Shown here one piece after another: positions 1 to 8,663 of a stretch of DNA of 20,455 bases. A model generated the notes under the pieces. That model did no database searches. It saw nothing but the letters and a program-made list of their open reading frames with translations, and was not told the DNA's origin. Location: contig CAZOGY010000065.1 of assembly GCA_964579305.1 (NCBI GenBank), positions 1 through 20,455 on the forward strand, read 5' to 3'. The translations under genes were made by a program, and so were the position numbers. Source of the stretch: JBCBWG01 sp964579305. GTDB taxonomy: Bacteria > Pseudomonadota > Alphaproteobacteria > Rhizobiales > Hyphomicrobiaceae. Positions within the stretch are counted from its first letter, which is position 1; every line of letters starts with the position of its first letter.

Positions 1-383
1 TCTTTTATGTTTGCGCGCCTACCACGCCCCAATCGTGAGGCAAACGACAATGACGCAACACAAAAATGCAAGACATTCCAAATAAGAGGATCGATCAGCC
101 GGTCGTTCGCCTTGGTCGGCCCAAATCAGAACCGGTGTCCGCGCGCACCTCTTCCGACACCATAACTGTCCACCAACGCGCCATTCAAGGCTCACGCGAT
201 GGCGAAGGTTCGTCCGCTCGAACGCCCCGGTTGAACGCCCGCTTCATTGGATCGTCGCGCCGATGCCCGCAGCCTGAGGTAGCGCCCTGCGATCATGGAA
301 CACGTAGATCGTTCAGCGCGGCTTGCTGGTCGCGGGTTGAGAACTCACATCAGATGCCAGCGGCATCTTTTAAGGTCATCGAC
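1..383. other. Leader region upstream of ald, no gene recognised
   Basis: These 383 bases precede the alanine dehydrogenase start. An open frame in phase with ald continues upstream to an ATG at 66, but the roughly 106 extra residues resemble nothing I know and would not fit the family. I see no divergent Lrp/AldR-type regulator gene, no TTGA/TTGC-N6-TCAA/GCAA box and no clear hairpin terminator. The region probably holds the ald promoter and the downstream flank of a gene outside the window. Confidence 0.5.
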
Positions 384-1502
384 ATGCGCATTGGCGTTCC
401 AAAGGAAACCAAAGTCCACGAATACCGCGTCGGCTTGCTCCCCGCTGGGGTTCAAGAGCTTGTCAAGCGCGGCCATAGCGTCGTCGTTGAGCGGGCGGCC
501 GCTGAGCGCATTGGCTACCCGGACGCCGCCTATGAAGCCGCCGGCGCGGTCTTGGCGGACGAACCGGCCGAAGTCTTTGAAACGGCCGATCTGATCATCA
601 AGGTCAAGGAACCTTCGGCTGGCGAAATCGCCATGCTGCGCGAAGGCCAGGCGTTGTTCACTTTCCTGCACTTGGCGCCAGATGAGGAACAAACTCAGGC
701 GCTGCTGGCCTCGGGGGCGACGGCAATCGCCTACGAAACGGTGATGGATAAACACGGCCGCCTGCCGCTACTTGCCCCCATGAGCGAGGTGGCGGGCCGC
801 ATGTCCGTGCAAGTCGGCGCCCACTGCCTTGAGATGGAGCAGGGTGGCCGCGGGATGCTGCTCGGCGGGGTGGCTGGCGTTTCCCCCGCAAAGGTGGTCG
901 TACTTGGGGGTGGATTTGCCGGCGCAAATGCCGTGCGAACTGCCGTTGGCATGGAAGCACAGGTCGCCTGTATCGATATCAACCTGGACCGCCTCTACGA
1001 ACTCGATCAGCGGTTCGGCGCCGCGCTTGATACCGTCTATGCAACAAGTCAGGCCGTGGAGGAGCACGTGCGCGCGGCCGATCTTGTCATCGGCGCCGCG
1101 CTCGTGCCCGGGGCTGCCGCACCAAAGCTGATCTCACGCGCACTGGTTGCCGGCATGCGGCGCGGGTCGGTCATCGTCGACATTTCGATTGACCAGGGCG
1201 GCGTCTCAGAAACCTCGCGCCCTACCACCCATGCCGACCCCACCTACGTCGTTGACGGCGTGGTCCATTATTGCGTCACCAACATGCCAGGTGCGGTCGC
1301 GCGCACGTCAACGCAAGCGCTTGGTCATGCGACCTTGCCCTTTATCCTGAAGCTCGCTGACGCCGGCGTCGCCGCAGCGTTGCAGGCCGATCCCAATCTG
1401 TTGGCCGGGCTCAACGTCCACAGCGGCAAGCTGACCTATCGCGCCGTGGCCGAGGCCCAAGGCGCCGCGTACACCGCGCCCTTGGATGCGCTAGGCGGTT
1501 GA
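384..1502 (+). CDS. ald: Alanine dehydrogenase (NAD+)
   Basis: Cytosolic enzyme that interconverts L-alanine and pyruvate plus ammonia with NAD(H) (EC 1.4.1.1). The ATG at 384 gives 372 aa, the normal family length. The protein opens with MRIGVPKE and has an AAGG-type ribosome site about 8 nt upstream. Active-site residues fall at the canonical Mycobacterium tuberculosis Ald positions: Arg15, Lys75 and His96 in the substrate site, Asp198 in the CIDIN strand that contacts NAD ribose, and Asp270 in VDISIDQGG. The Rossmann glycine motif GGGFAG is at 175-180. The gene stands alone and converges on the RraA-family gene. Ald is often induced by low oxygen or by alanine, which would fit its FNR-boxed neighbours, but no box is seen before ald itself. 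Confidence 0.96.
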   Translation: MRIGVPKETKVHEYRVGLLPAGVQELVKRGHSVVVERAAAERIGYPDAAYEAAGAVLADEPAEVFETADLIIKVKEPSAGEIAMLREGQALFTFLHLAPDEEQTQALLASGATAIAYETVMDKHGRLPLLAPMSEVAGRMSVQVGAHCLEMEQGGRGMLLGGVAGVSPAKVVVLGGGFAGANAVRTAVGMEAQVACIDINLDRLYELDQRFGAALDTVYATSQAVEEHVRAADLVIGAALVPGAAAPKLISRALVAGMRRGSVIVDISIDQGGVSETSRPTTHADPTYVVDGVVHYCVTNMPGAVARTSTQALGHATLPFILKLADAGVAAALQADPNLLAGLNVHSGKLTYRAVAEAQGAAYTAPLDALGG

Positions 1503-1607
1503 GCTGACGCAAACCGCGGCCGGCCGCATCTTCGACCGCGCGCTGCGGGAAGTTCGATCCGATCCGGATAGCCCAGGCCGGACTCAGCTTCCCACACACG
1601 ACCCGCC

Positions 1608-2288
1608 TCAATCGATAAATTCACAGCCCTTCGCCTTGAGGGCCTCATCAACCCAACTGCGGTCGATCGTGCCGTTCCTGATCGCTTCGATGTCCTTGGT
1701 CTCCGTTGCGTGCTTGGCTTCGGCAGCAGCGAGGATCGTCGGCACTTCCCCTTGCGGCACACAAAGGACGCCATCGCCGTCGCCGATCACCAGATCGCCG
1801 GGCTCGATGACCATGCCGTCGATCGCCACGGGGACATTGATTTCGCCAGGGCCATCTTTGTAGGGGCCGCGATGCGTAACACCGGCCGCAAACACCGCCA
1901 TGCCGCAATCGCGCACGTCCTCGGCGTCTCGGATCGCGCCGTTGATGACAAAACCGGCCACCTCCTTTTCCTGGGCAATGTAGACCATGATCTCGCCGAT
2001 GATCGCGTTTGTGAGATCACCGCCGGCATCAACGACGATGACATCGCCGGCTTCGGCCATGTCGATCGCCTTGTGAACAAGAAGGTTATCGCCAGGCCGG
2101 GTCTTCACGGTCAGGGCCGGTCCCGCCATCACACGTTTTTGGCCGTGATAGGGACGCAACCGCGCACCAGCCGCAGTGATCCGGCTCATGGAGTCTGAAA
2201 CGTTCGCCACGGGTAGCGACAAGAACCGCTCAACCAGTGCCGCGTCGACTTTGGATGCCCGGCGGTGAATGCGAAAGCCGATGGTCAT
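1608..2288 (-). CDS. RraA-family aldolase (HMG/CHA aldolase-like)
   Basis: 226-aa protein of the RraA / class II 4-hydroxy-4-methyl-2-oxoglutarate and 4-carboxy-4-hydroxy-2-oxoadipate aldolase family. It contains DAGGDLTNAIIGE (87-99), the metal-site motif Arg120-Asp121-x-x-Asp124, GPYKDGPGE and the C-terminal PGDLVIGDGDGVLCVP. Such enzymes use Mg2+ or Mn2+ to cleave the C6/C7 oxo-acid to pyruvate plus oxaloacetate or pyruvate. The ATG at 2288 is chosen because GGGAG lies about 8 nt upstream and the family begins here; the frame stays open another 131 codons upstream with no similarity. A GalB-type hydratase encoded at 17082-17816 would produce the CHA substrate, so a LigK/GalC role is plausible. 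RraA-like proteins are often misassigned, so substrate is inference. Confidence 0.85.
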   Translation of the reverse strand: MTIGFRIHRRASKVDAALVERFLSLPVANVSDSMSRITAAGARLRPYHGQKRVMAGPALTVKTRPGDNLLVHKAIDMAEAGDVIVVDAGGDLTNAIIGEIMVYIAQEKEVAGFVINGAIRDAEDVRDCGMAVFAAGVTHRGPYKDGPGEINVPVAIDGMVIEPGDLVIGDGDGVLCVPQGEVPTILAAAEAKHATETKDIEAIRNGTIDRSWVDEALKAKGCEFID

Positions 2289-2536
2289 TTTGTTTTCTCC
2301 CTCGTGTTTCAACGCCGACGCGCGGCGCGCGCCGCGGCGCGGACCACGCCACCCCAAGTGCGATCGCCGCAACGCGCATCTGGCCAAATCTGCGCGGACG
2401 CGAGCGTACGCGACGCAATCGACAACACCAAGCGCGGCAGGCGCCGGCCAGGCTTGATGCGAATCAAGGCTCAGAAGAGCAAGGCAAGGCAGGAGGTGAT
2501 GCGAGCTGAATTGGGACCGTTGGAGGCAACGCAGCG
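2289..2536. promoter_or_regulatory. Divergent promoter region between RraA-like gene and phaC
   Basis: This 248-bp region separates two divergent starts. It carries a very GC-rich run of GCG/CGC around 2315-2340 on the RraA-like side, a perfect FNR-type box at 2454-2467, and the phaC Shine-Dalgarno GGAGG at 2522-2526. Open frames that cross it are continuations of the flanking genes and look non-coding. Confidence 0.6.
2454..2467. promoter_or_regulatory. FNR/FixK-type operator (TTGATGCGAATCAA)
   Basis: The 14-mer TTGAT-GCGA-ATCAA matches all ten specified positions of the FNR 'anaerobox' consensus TTGAT-N4-ATCAA, and the symmetry extends one more base each side (C...G). It lies 69 nt before the phaC ATG and 165 nt before the RraA-like ATG. 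The distance fits activation of phaC from a box near -41 of a promoter whose start site would lie roughly 25-35 nt before the ATG. The Crp/Fnr protein encoded at 11868-12569 has the E-x-x-S-R recognition residues expected to read TTGA half-sites. Confidence 0.75.
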
Positions 2537-4540
2537 ATGGCCGAACCATCTTTGCGCGATGCAAATCTCGGCATACCGCTCGACACCACCGCGGGCGGTA
2601 AGGGGGCAGATGCCGGCGCCGGATCTGGCTCGACGACCGTCGCTGGCCCGGGCGGTCTCCCGCTCCTGTTGGCTGATCCACAAACGGCGATGCGAGCCAA
2701 CACCGAGTTTTTCACCGCGGTGTCGACGCCGTTATGGCCTTTGCAGGCTTGGAGCGCGATGCTTTCGGCCGTGCTGCCGCCAACGGTCACGACGCAAAGC
2801 GATGGCGATGATCGCGCGGCCATCTCCGAAGTCCTGGATCGCGCCCACCATGCTGCGTTGGCGCATCTGACCGGTGGCATGTCGCCAGCCGCGCTTGCAC
2901 AAGCGTTTGCGGATTGGGCAATCCACCTGGCGCTGTCGCCTGGAAAGCAGCTTCAGCTTTATCAAAAGGCCTGGCGCAAATCCGTCCGCCTGCAATTACA
3001 CGCAACCGAATGCTTGGCACATGCCGGTCGCGGCGTGCCGCCCTGCATTACGCCCTTGCCGCAAGATCAGCGCTTCCGTGCGCGCGAATGGCAGGATCAG
3101 CCCTGGTTCCTTGCTTATCAGTCTTTCTTGCTGACCCAGCAATGGTGGCATAACGCGATGACAGGTGTGCCCGGCGTGACGCGTACGCACGAACGCATGT
3201 TGGATTTCGCGGTCCGCCAACTTCTCGATATTGCCTCGCCGTCAAACTTTCTTGCCACCAATCCGGTGCTATTGCAGGCGACATTTCGCGAAGGCGGCAT
3301 GAACCTGGTGCGTGGGGCGCAAAATGCCATTGAAGACTTGGAGCGCCGCTCGGGCGGCCATGGCCCGATCGGAAGCGAGGCTTTCACGCCAGGCAAACAG
3401 GTCGCATTGACGCCGGGGAAAGTCATTCTGCGTAACGAGCTCATCGAATTGATCCAGTATGAGCCGAAAACCCAGAAAGTTCACGCCGAGCCAATTCTCA
3501 TCGTGCCGGCTTGGATCATGAAATACTATATTCTTGATTTGGAGCCTCAAAACTCACTGGTGACATATCTGTTGGAGCAGGGTTTCACGGTTTTCATGAT
3601 CTCGTGGAAAAACCCAAGCGCCCACGACCGGAACCTCGGCCTTGAGGATTATCGCAAGCTTGGCGTTATGGCCGCGCTCGAGGCCGTCAATCGCGTTGTG
3701 CCCGACAAAAAGGTCAATGCTGCTGGTTATTGCCTTGGCGGCACATTGCTTGCCATTGCCGCCGCAGCCATGGGGCGTCGCAATGATGACCGGTTGAACA
3801 CGGTCACGCTGCTGGCCGCACAAACCGACTTCAGCGAACCTGGCGAACTGCAGTTGTTCATTAACGAGAGCCAGGTCCGGTTCCTGGAAGATCTGATGTG
3901 GGAACAAGGTTTTCTCGATTCCCGCCAGATGTCGGGTGCGTTCCGAATGCTGCGGTCACGCGATCTCGTCTGGTCCAAGCTCGTGAACGAGTATGTTCTG
4001 GGACAGCGTCGGCCCATGAACGCCCTGATGGCTTGGAACGCCGATGGCACGCGCATGCCCTATGCCATGCATAGCGAGTATTTGCGCCGGATGTTTCTGC
4101 AAAACGATCTCGCTGAAGGGCGCTATCGCGTCGAAGGCGAGCCCGTTGCGATCGCCGATATACGCCCGCCGATCTTTGCCGTTGGCACCGTCAAAGACCA
4201 TGTCGCACCCTGGACGTCCGTATTCAAAATCAACCTGTTGGCGGATACGCAAGTCACCTTCCTGCTGACGGCTGGCGGCCACAATGCCGGCATTGTTTCC
4301 GAACCCGGACACCCGCGCCGGTCCTATCAAATCGCAACCCGCCGCGATGGCGACCCGCACGTTGACCCTGAGACTTGGGGCAAGCAGACGCCGCATCACG
4401 AGGGCTCGTGGTGGCCGGCCTGGGCGGCATGGCTTGCCGAGAAATCCGAGTTCGGCGCAGAGGCGCCGCAGATCGGCAACGCTGCGCAAGGCCTCGGCCC
4501 GATCACCGATGCGCCAGGGACCTACGTTATGGTGCGATAG
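2537..4540 (+). CDS. phaC: Class I polyhydroxyalkanoate synthase
   Basis: 667-aa PHA/PHB synthase that polymerises (R)-3-hydroxyacyl-CoA on the surface of granules. It is an alpha/beta-hydrolase fold with the lipase-like box GYCLGG carrying nucleophile Cys399, catalytic Asp554 in VGTVKDHVAPW and His582 in TAGGHNAGIVSEPG. The conserved tract IVPAWIMKYYILDL and the C-terminal WW.AW segment are also present. It is longer than the roughly 590-aa Cupriavidus enzyme because of a Gly/Ala-rich N-terminus of about 90 residues. The ATG at 2537 follows GGAGG with a 10-nt gap. The gene ends in TAG. It sits directly upstream of a P-type ATPase and near phaZ, without phaA, phaB or phasin genes in the window. 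A perfect FNR box upstream suggests oxygen- or redox-dependent expression. Confidence 0.97.
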   Translation: MAEPSLRDANLGIPLDTTAGGKGADAGAGSGSTTVAGPGGLPLLLADPQTAMRANTEFFTAVSTPLWPLQAWSAMLSAVLPPTVTTQSDGDDRAAISEVLDRAHHAALAHLTGGMSPAALAQAFADWAIHLALSPGKQLQLYQKAWRKSVRLQLHATECLAHAGRGVPPCITPLPQDQRFRAREWQDQPWFLAYQSFLLTQQWWHNAMTGVPGVTRTHERMLDFAVRQLLDIASPSNFLATNPVLLQATFREGGMNLVRGAQNAIEDLERRSGGHGPIGSEAFTPGKQVALTPGKVILRNELIELIQYEPKTQKVHAEPILIVPAWIMKYYILDLEPQNSLVTYLLEQGFTVFMISWKNPSAHDRNLGLEDYRKLGVMAALEAVNRVVPDKKVNAAGYCLGGTLLAIAAAAMGRRNDDRLNTVTLLAAQTDFSEPGELQLFINESQVRFLEDLMWEQGFLDSRQMSGAFRMLRSRDLVWSKLVNEYVLGQRRPMNALMAWNADGTRMPYAMHSEYLRRMFLQNDLAEGRYRVEGEPVAIADIRPPIFAVGTVKDHVAPWTSVFKINLLADTQVTFLLTAGGHNAGIVSEPGHPRRSYQIATRRDGDPHVDPETWGKQTPHHEGSWWPAWAAWLAEKSEFGAEAPQIGNAAQGLGPITDAPGTYVMVR

Positions 4541-4632
4541 CCGTCACAACTGCCAAGCGCATGTATCAGACTGGCGAAGGCGAAGCCCAGCCCTCGCTTG
4601 ACGACGCACCCGGCCAACGCGGCAACGATGTC

Positions 4633-7374
4633 ATGTCAAGCAATCCAAAGATCCCTGCCCACGCCCAGTCCATCGCCGCCTGCACCGAAGCTTTCGCGGT
4701 CGATGTCGCACAAGGTCTGACATCGCAGCTGGCGCAAGAGCGGCGTGACCAACACGGCGCCAACCGTCTTGTCACGGGCGGCCACGCGAGCTGGTGGCAG
4801 ATCTTCCTGCGTCAGTTCACGTCGGCGCTGATCGTCATTCTGCTTGTGGCAGCAGCGGTTGCCGCAAGTGTCGGGAGCCTCGGTGACGCCTTGACGATCC
4901 TTGCGATCGTTCTTCTGAACGGCATTCTCGGCTTCATTCAGGAGTGGCGGGCCGAACGCGCAATCGAAGCGCTGCGCGACATGCTTTCGCCCAAGGCACA
5001 AGTTGTGCGCGACGGCCATCCCCGCCTGATCGATGCCGTCGACCTTGTCCCAGGCGACGTTGTGATGTTGCACACCGGTGATCGTGTGCCCGCAGACCTG
5101 CGCCTTGTGACGGCCACCGACGTACAAGCCGAAGAAGCAGCGCTGACCGGTGAATCGTCATCGGTCGCCAAGTCGACTGCGGCCGTCGAGCCGGAAGCCC
5201 CGCTGGCCGATCGCGCCGGCATGGCATTCATGGGCACCACGATTGTCAACGGGCGCGCGACCGGCATCGTCACCGGCACCGGCATGCAAACCGAGCTTGG
5301 CAAAATTGCGCAAATGACCCGGACCATTGCGCGCGAACCAACGCCGTTGGAGCGTAAACTCGCTGGACTTGGCCGCCAGTTGGGTCTTGCCGCGATTGCC
5401 GTATCGACCGCGATTGCCGTGCTTGGCTGGCTCACGGGCCGCCCACTGTTTGAGATGCTCATGACCGGCGTCTCGCTTGCCGTCGCCGTTGTGCCCGAAG
5501 GCTTGCCGGCCGTCGTGACGATCACGCTCGCGCTCGGCGTGACGGCCATGGCGCGTCGCAAGGCCTTGCTGCGCCATCTCCAAGCCGCCGAAACGCTCGG
5601 CGCTGTCGACGTCATCTGCACCGACAAAACCGGCACGCTGACGCGCAATGAAATGGCCGTCACGCGCGTCTGGTTGCCATCGGGCGTTCTGGAAATCACC
5701 GGCGAAGGGTACGGTCCGGACGGCGCCATCTTGAAAAACGGCGAACCCGCAACATCGACCACGCGCCGCGCGATGCGGCGGCTGGCAAAGGTCGCAGCGC
5801 TTTGCAACAACGCGGAGCTGCTGCAAAACGAAAATGGTCGATGGACCAAGCTTGGCGAAGCCACGGAAGCAGCGCTCCTCACCCTCGCCGGTAAAGCGGG
5901 CTTCGTGATTGCGCGGGACCGCGGCCCAAAGCGGATTGCTGAATTCTCCTTCAATTCACGCCGCAAACGCATGACGGTTGTGATCGCGCCGCAGGACGGT
6001 GCCCCGGGCGAACGTCAGGCATTGACGAAAGGCGCGCCAGAGGTCCTGCGCGAACGCTTTGCGCACGTTTGCGATGGCGAGGCCTTGCGTCCATTCGATG
6101 ATGCCGCGCGAGCCGCGTTCGACACCGCGTTTCATCAGATTGCAGACGCAGGCCTGCGTGCTCTGGCGCTTGCCGAACGCACGCTGGATCACGACACGCC
6201 GCTTGATGCCGACACGGTGGAAAAGGACCTCGTCCTGCTTGGGCTTGTCGGCATTATCGACCCACCGCGCATGGAAGTCCCCGCAGCCATTGAAGAGGCC
6301 GAACGCGCTGGCATCTCCGTTGTGATGATCACTGGCGATGCTGCGCCGACAGCCGCTGCGATTGCATCAGCGGTTGGCCTGCCTTCCGCCAGGGTTCTGA
6401 CGGGGCCTGAGCTCGACAAGATCACGGATGACGAATTGAGTGCGGCCATCGACGCGGGCGCGGTTTTCGCGCGTGTCGCGCCGGAACATAAGGTGCGCAT
6501 CGTCCAGGTCTTGCAAAAACGGGGATTGCGCGTTGCGATGACCGGCGATGGCGTCAATGACGCGCCGGCGCTTAAACAGTCCAACGTTGGCATCGCAATG
6601 GGCATTCGTGGCACCGACGTGGCACGTGGCGTTGCTGACATGGTTCTGACGGACGACAATTTTGCGTCAATCGTTGCCGCCGTGCGCGAAGGTCGCCGCC
6701 AGTATCAAAACATCCAGAAGTTTGTATCCTATCTGCTGTCGTCGAACTCCGCTGAAGTCCTCGCGATTTGTGCCGCCATTCTGATTGGCGGTCCGCTTAT
6801 TCTTTTGCCGGTCCAAATTCTTTGGATGAATTTGGTGACGGATGGTCCAACGGCGCTGGCGTTAGGTCTGGAGCGCGAAGACCCCGATATCATGGATGCG
6901 CCGCCGCGCCCACCGCGAGAGCCGATCCTGAATGAAACGCGTTTGCGGCTTGTATTATGGACAAGCGCTTATATCGCACTTGCCACGCTTGCCCTATTCT
7001 GGTGGTGCGGCGCACAGAATACGCAAACGCTGGCCTATGCGCAAACAATGGCATTCACCGGAATGATCGTGCTTGAGAAAGTGAACGTGTTCAATTTTCG
7101 GTCTTTGCAGCGCCCCGCCATCGATCGCGCATTCAATGCGCCACAGAACAATTGGCTGTGGATTGCCGTCGCAGGCTCGCTGATGCTCCAGGTCGCTGCG
7201 GTCTACGTTCCGCCGCTCCAGGTCGCGCTGCACACGGTGCCCTTAGATCTGATCGACTGGCTCGCGCTGCTGGTCGTCGCGCTCCCGGTGCTTGTCGTCG
7301 GCTGGTGGGCCAAACCGCGCGCTGCGGCTGGCGCCGTAGAGCCGATCACGCGCCGGGGTGCGACGGCAACCTGA
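4633..7374 (+). CDS. P-type cation-transporting ATPase, Ca2+ (P2A)-like
   Basis: About 913-aa inner-membrane pump. In order it has an N-terminal cation-ATPase domain, the actuator motif LTGES (Thr172), M4 with VPEGLPAVV, the phosphorylation motif CTDKTGTLT (Asp331), nucleotide-binding KGAPE, MITGD, and the hinge TGDGVNDAPAL (Thr637 onward). M5 reads SSNSAEV and M6 reads NLVTDGPTA, so the Asn and Glu of M5 and the Asn, Thr and Asp of M6 that bind Ca2+ in SERCA are kept. A Ca2+ exporter is therefore likely, though bacterial relatives may move Na+, Mn2+ or Mg2+. No good Shine-Dalgarno precedes any candidate start. ATG 4633 fits the family length; ATG 4561 (937 aa), 20 nt after phaC, is the alternative. 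It is probably co-transcribed with phaC. The 3' end overlaps phaZ on the opposite strand. Confidence 0.93.
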   Translation: MSSNPKIPAHAQSIAACTEAFAVDVAQGLTSQLAQERRDQHGANRLVTGGHASWWQIFLRQFTSALIVILLVAAAVAASVGSLGDALTILAIVLLNGILGFIQEWRAERAIEALRDMLSPKAQVVRDGHPRLIDAVDLVPGDVVMLHTGDRVPADLRLVTATDVQAEEAALTGESSSVAKSTAAVEPEAPLADRAGMAFMGTTIVNGRATGIVTGTGMQTELGKIAQMTRTIAREPTPLERKLAGLGRQLGLAAIAVSTAIAVLGWLTGRPLFEMLMTGVSLAVAVVPEGLPAVVTITLALGVTAMARRKALLRHLQAAETLGAVDVICTDKTGTLTRNEMAVTRVWLPSGVLEITGEGYGPDGAILKNGEPATSTTRRAMRRLAKVAALCNNAELLQNENGRWTKLGEATEAALLTLAGKAGFVIARDRGPKRIAEFSFNSRRKRMTVVIAPQDGAPGERQALTKGAPEVLRERFAHVCDGEALRPFDDAARAAFDTAFHQIADAGLRALALAERTLDHDTPLDADTVEKDLVLLGLVGIIDPPRMEVPAAIEEAERAGISVVMITGDAAPTAAAIASAVGLPSARVLTGPELDKITDDELSAAIDAGAVFARVAPEHKVRIVQVLQKRGLRVAMTGDGVNDAPALKQSNVGIAMGIRGTDVARGVADMVLTDDNFASIVAAVREGRRQYQNIQKFVSYLLSSNSAEVLAICAAILIGGPLILLPVQILWMNLVTDGPTALALGLEREDPDIMDAPPRPPREPILNETRLRLVLWTSAYIALATLALFWWCGAQNTQTLAYAQTMAFTGMIVLEKVNVFNFRSLQRPAIDRAFNAPQNNWLWIAVAGSLMLQVAAVYVPPLQVALHTVPLDLIDWLALLVVALPVLVVGWWAKPRAAAGAVEPITRRGATAT

Positions 7375-8523
7375 GGCAACCGCAGCAGCGGCCCCGACAT
7401 CGAACCGGGCAACGAAGCTGGCAATTTTTGGGGCGATTTGTTCTCGACACGCCGCGCCGTGGAATAGCGCGAAATGCCCACCGCTTTCGATTTCGAAATG
7501 ATCGCGCCACGCGCCGGGAATGCGGTGAAACAATCGATGCGCTGCAGCGGTTTGTCCAACGCCTGCAATATCATCATCGCGCGCTTCGACCGTCAAAAGC
7601 GGAAGGTTGTCGACATATTCAGGATGTAGTTTGCACCCCATCAGCGACAGTTGACCGGTCCAAAGAGCACGGCGGTGGTAGATTGCGGCGAGGCTCTCAA
7701 GGAACGCATTTGCTGGAATATCCTTGACGGCAGCATAAAGCGAAAAAAACGGATGTCCCGCTGGATCTGCCCCATCGTCGCAAGTCCACTTCGCCGCGAG
7801 AGCACCTCGCGACATCAAATGTCGCGACAAATAAATGAGAAGCCCACGCAATTGGGTCTTGGCTGGATAAACGGAACGGCCATGCCCTGCGTATCCCTTG
7901 CCAACGCTTTCAAGCATGTTGTGTTCAAACCAGAACAATGGCGTTGCCCCAAGCGCAAACGATACCCGCGTTGGATTGGCCGTTGGATCGACTGGCCCGC
8001 CAAGAAGGGTCAGCGTCGACGGGCGGCCGGGATCACCAGAGGCAACCAAGGCCGTTGCTGCGGCAATCGCAGGCACGACGCTTTGACAAACGCCGATTAA
8101 GTGAGTGTCCGGGCCAAGCCCGCGCATCGCGCTGCAAACTGTTGCGATCGATTGCTCAAAACCAAACGAACCATGCACCGCAAGAATATGCTTGGCGTTG
8201 GTCCAATCCAGGACAAACACGTCGTGGTCGCGCAAAAGCGCACCAATCAAATCGTAAAACAATATGCTAAAATGCCCGGACATCGGCATAACGATGAGCA
8301 GGCGTGGCACCGCACTGTCACGCGGCAGCCGAAACGCCGTCAGCGTCGCAAACGGATTAAGCACCGTCAGGCTCTCGTGAACGCTGACACGCTGACCCGA
8401 AGCAAGCCGATAAGGCTTAAGCCTCACACGCCGCCATGCCGGCTGCGCATCAGGTTCAGCGTTCGCAAGAGCGCTGGAGTCAAACGGGGTGCCGTCACAG
8501 TCTCGGTCAGAACGGTGTGCCAT
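7243..8523 (-). CDS. phaZ: Intracellular poly(3-hydroxybutyrate) depolymerase
   Basis: 426-aa cytosolic depolymerase of the PhaZ1/PhaZa family, which thiolytically or hydrolytically mobilises native PHB granules. The nucleophile is a cysteine, Cys146 in GVCQS, as in the Cupriavidus enzyme, not the serine of extracellular depolymerases. The Asp of VEARDDDIAG (about 316-318) and His350 in SGGHFALFHG complete the triad. ATG 8523 has AAGGG about 8 nt upstream; a TTG at 8616 in frame has weaker support. The family normally ends near residue 375-385. Here an Arg/Asp-rich tail of about 45 residues runs on, antisense to the last 132 bp of the ATPase gene, suggesting that the original stop codon was lost. 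Its proximity to phaC gives a synthesis/mobilisation pair. Confidence 0.93.
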   Translation of the reverse strand: MAHRSDRDCDGTPFDSSALANAEPDAQPAWRRVRLKPYRLASGQRVSVHESLTVLNPFATLTAFRLPRDSAVPRLLIVMPMSGHFSILFYDLIGALLRDHDVFVLDWTNAKHILAVHGSFGFEQSIATVCSAMRGLGPDTHLIGVCQSVVPAIAAATALVASGDPGRPSTLTLLGGPVDPTANPTRVSFALGATPLFWFEHNMLESVGKGYAGHGRSVYPAKTQLRGLLIYLSRHLMSRGALAAKWTCDDGADPAGHPFFSLYAAVKDIPANAFLESLAAIYHRRALWTGQLSLMGCKLHPEYVDNLPLLTVEARDDDIAGVGQTAAAHRLFHRIPGAWRDHFEIESGGHFALFHGAACREQIAPKIASFVARFDVGAAAAVASGCRRTPARDRLYGASRSARFGPPADDKHRERDDQQREPVDQI

Positions 8524-8663
8524 AACACGCCCTTTCCAGTGGCCGCCCCGCACACTGACAGTGTCCCGCCGTACAAAAGCCCTCGCCGCAATCCGACCCC
8601 AAAAAAGCGTAATCAATCAGCCTCATGCCGCTCCAGGCTGCCACGCCACGCGGGGCGCCGGCT

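Noticed and set aside
66..383. In-frame N-terminal extension of alanine dehydrogenase
   Set aside because: The 106 extra residues lack family similarity, and ATG 384 has a ribosome site and places Arg15, Lys75, His96 and Asp270 at canonical numbers.
1516..1527. 12-bp palindrome GCGGCCGGCCGC between ald and the RraA-like gene
   Set aside because: Low-complexity GC symmetry in GC-rich DNA with no T-run; not convincing as a terminator.
4375..4560. Upstream TTG extension of the P-type ATPase inside phaC
   Set aside because: The extension overlaps well-conserved phaC coding sequence in another frame and has no family similarity.
4938..5972. 344-codon minus-strand open frame antisense to the ATPase
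   Set aside because: Ser/Arg/Ala-rich composition typical of a GC-rich shadow frame; the opposite strand encodes a clear P-type ATPase.
7807..7827. 9-bp inverted repeat TCGCGACAT-CAA-ATGTCGCGA
   Set aside because: It lies inside conserved phaZ coding sequence (SRHLMSRG) and is probably a codon-level coincidence.
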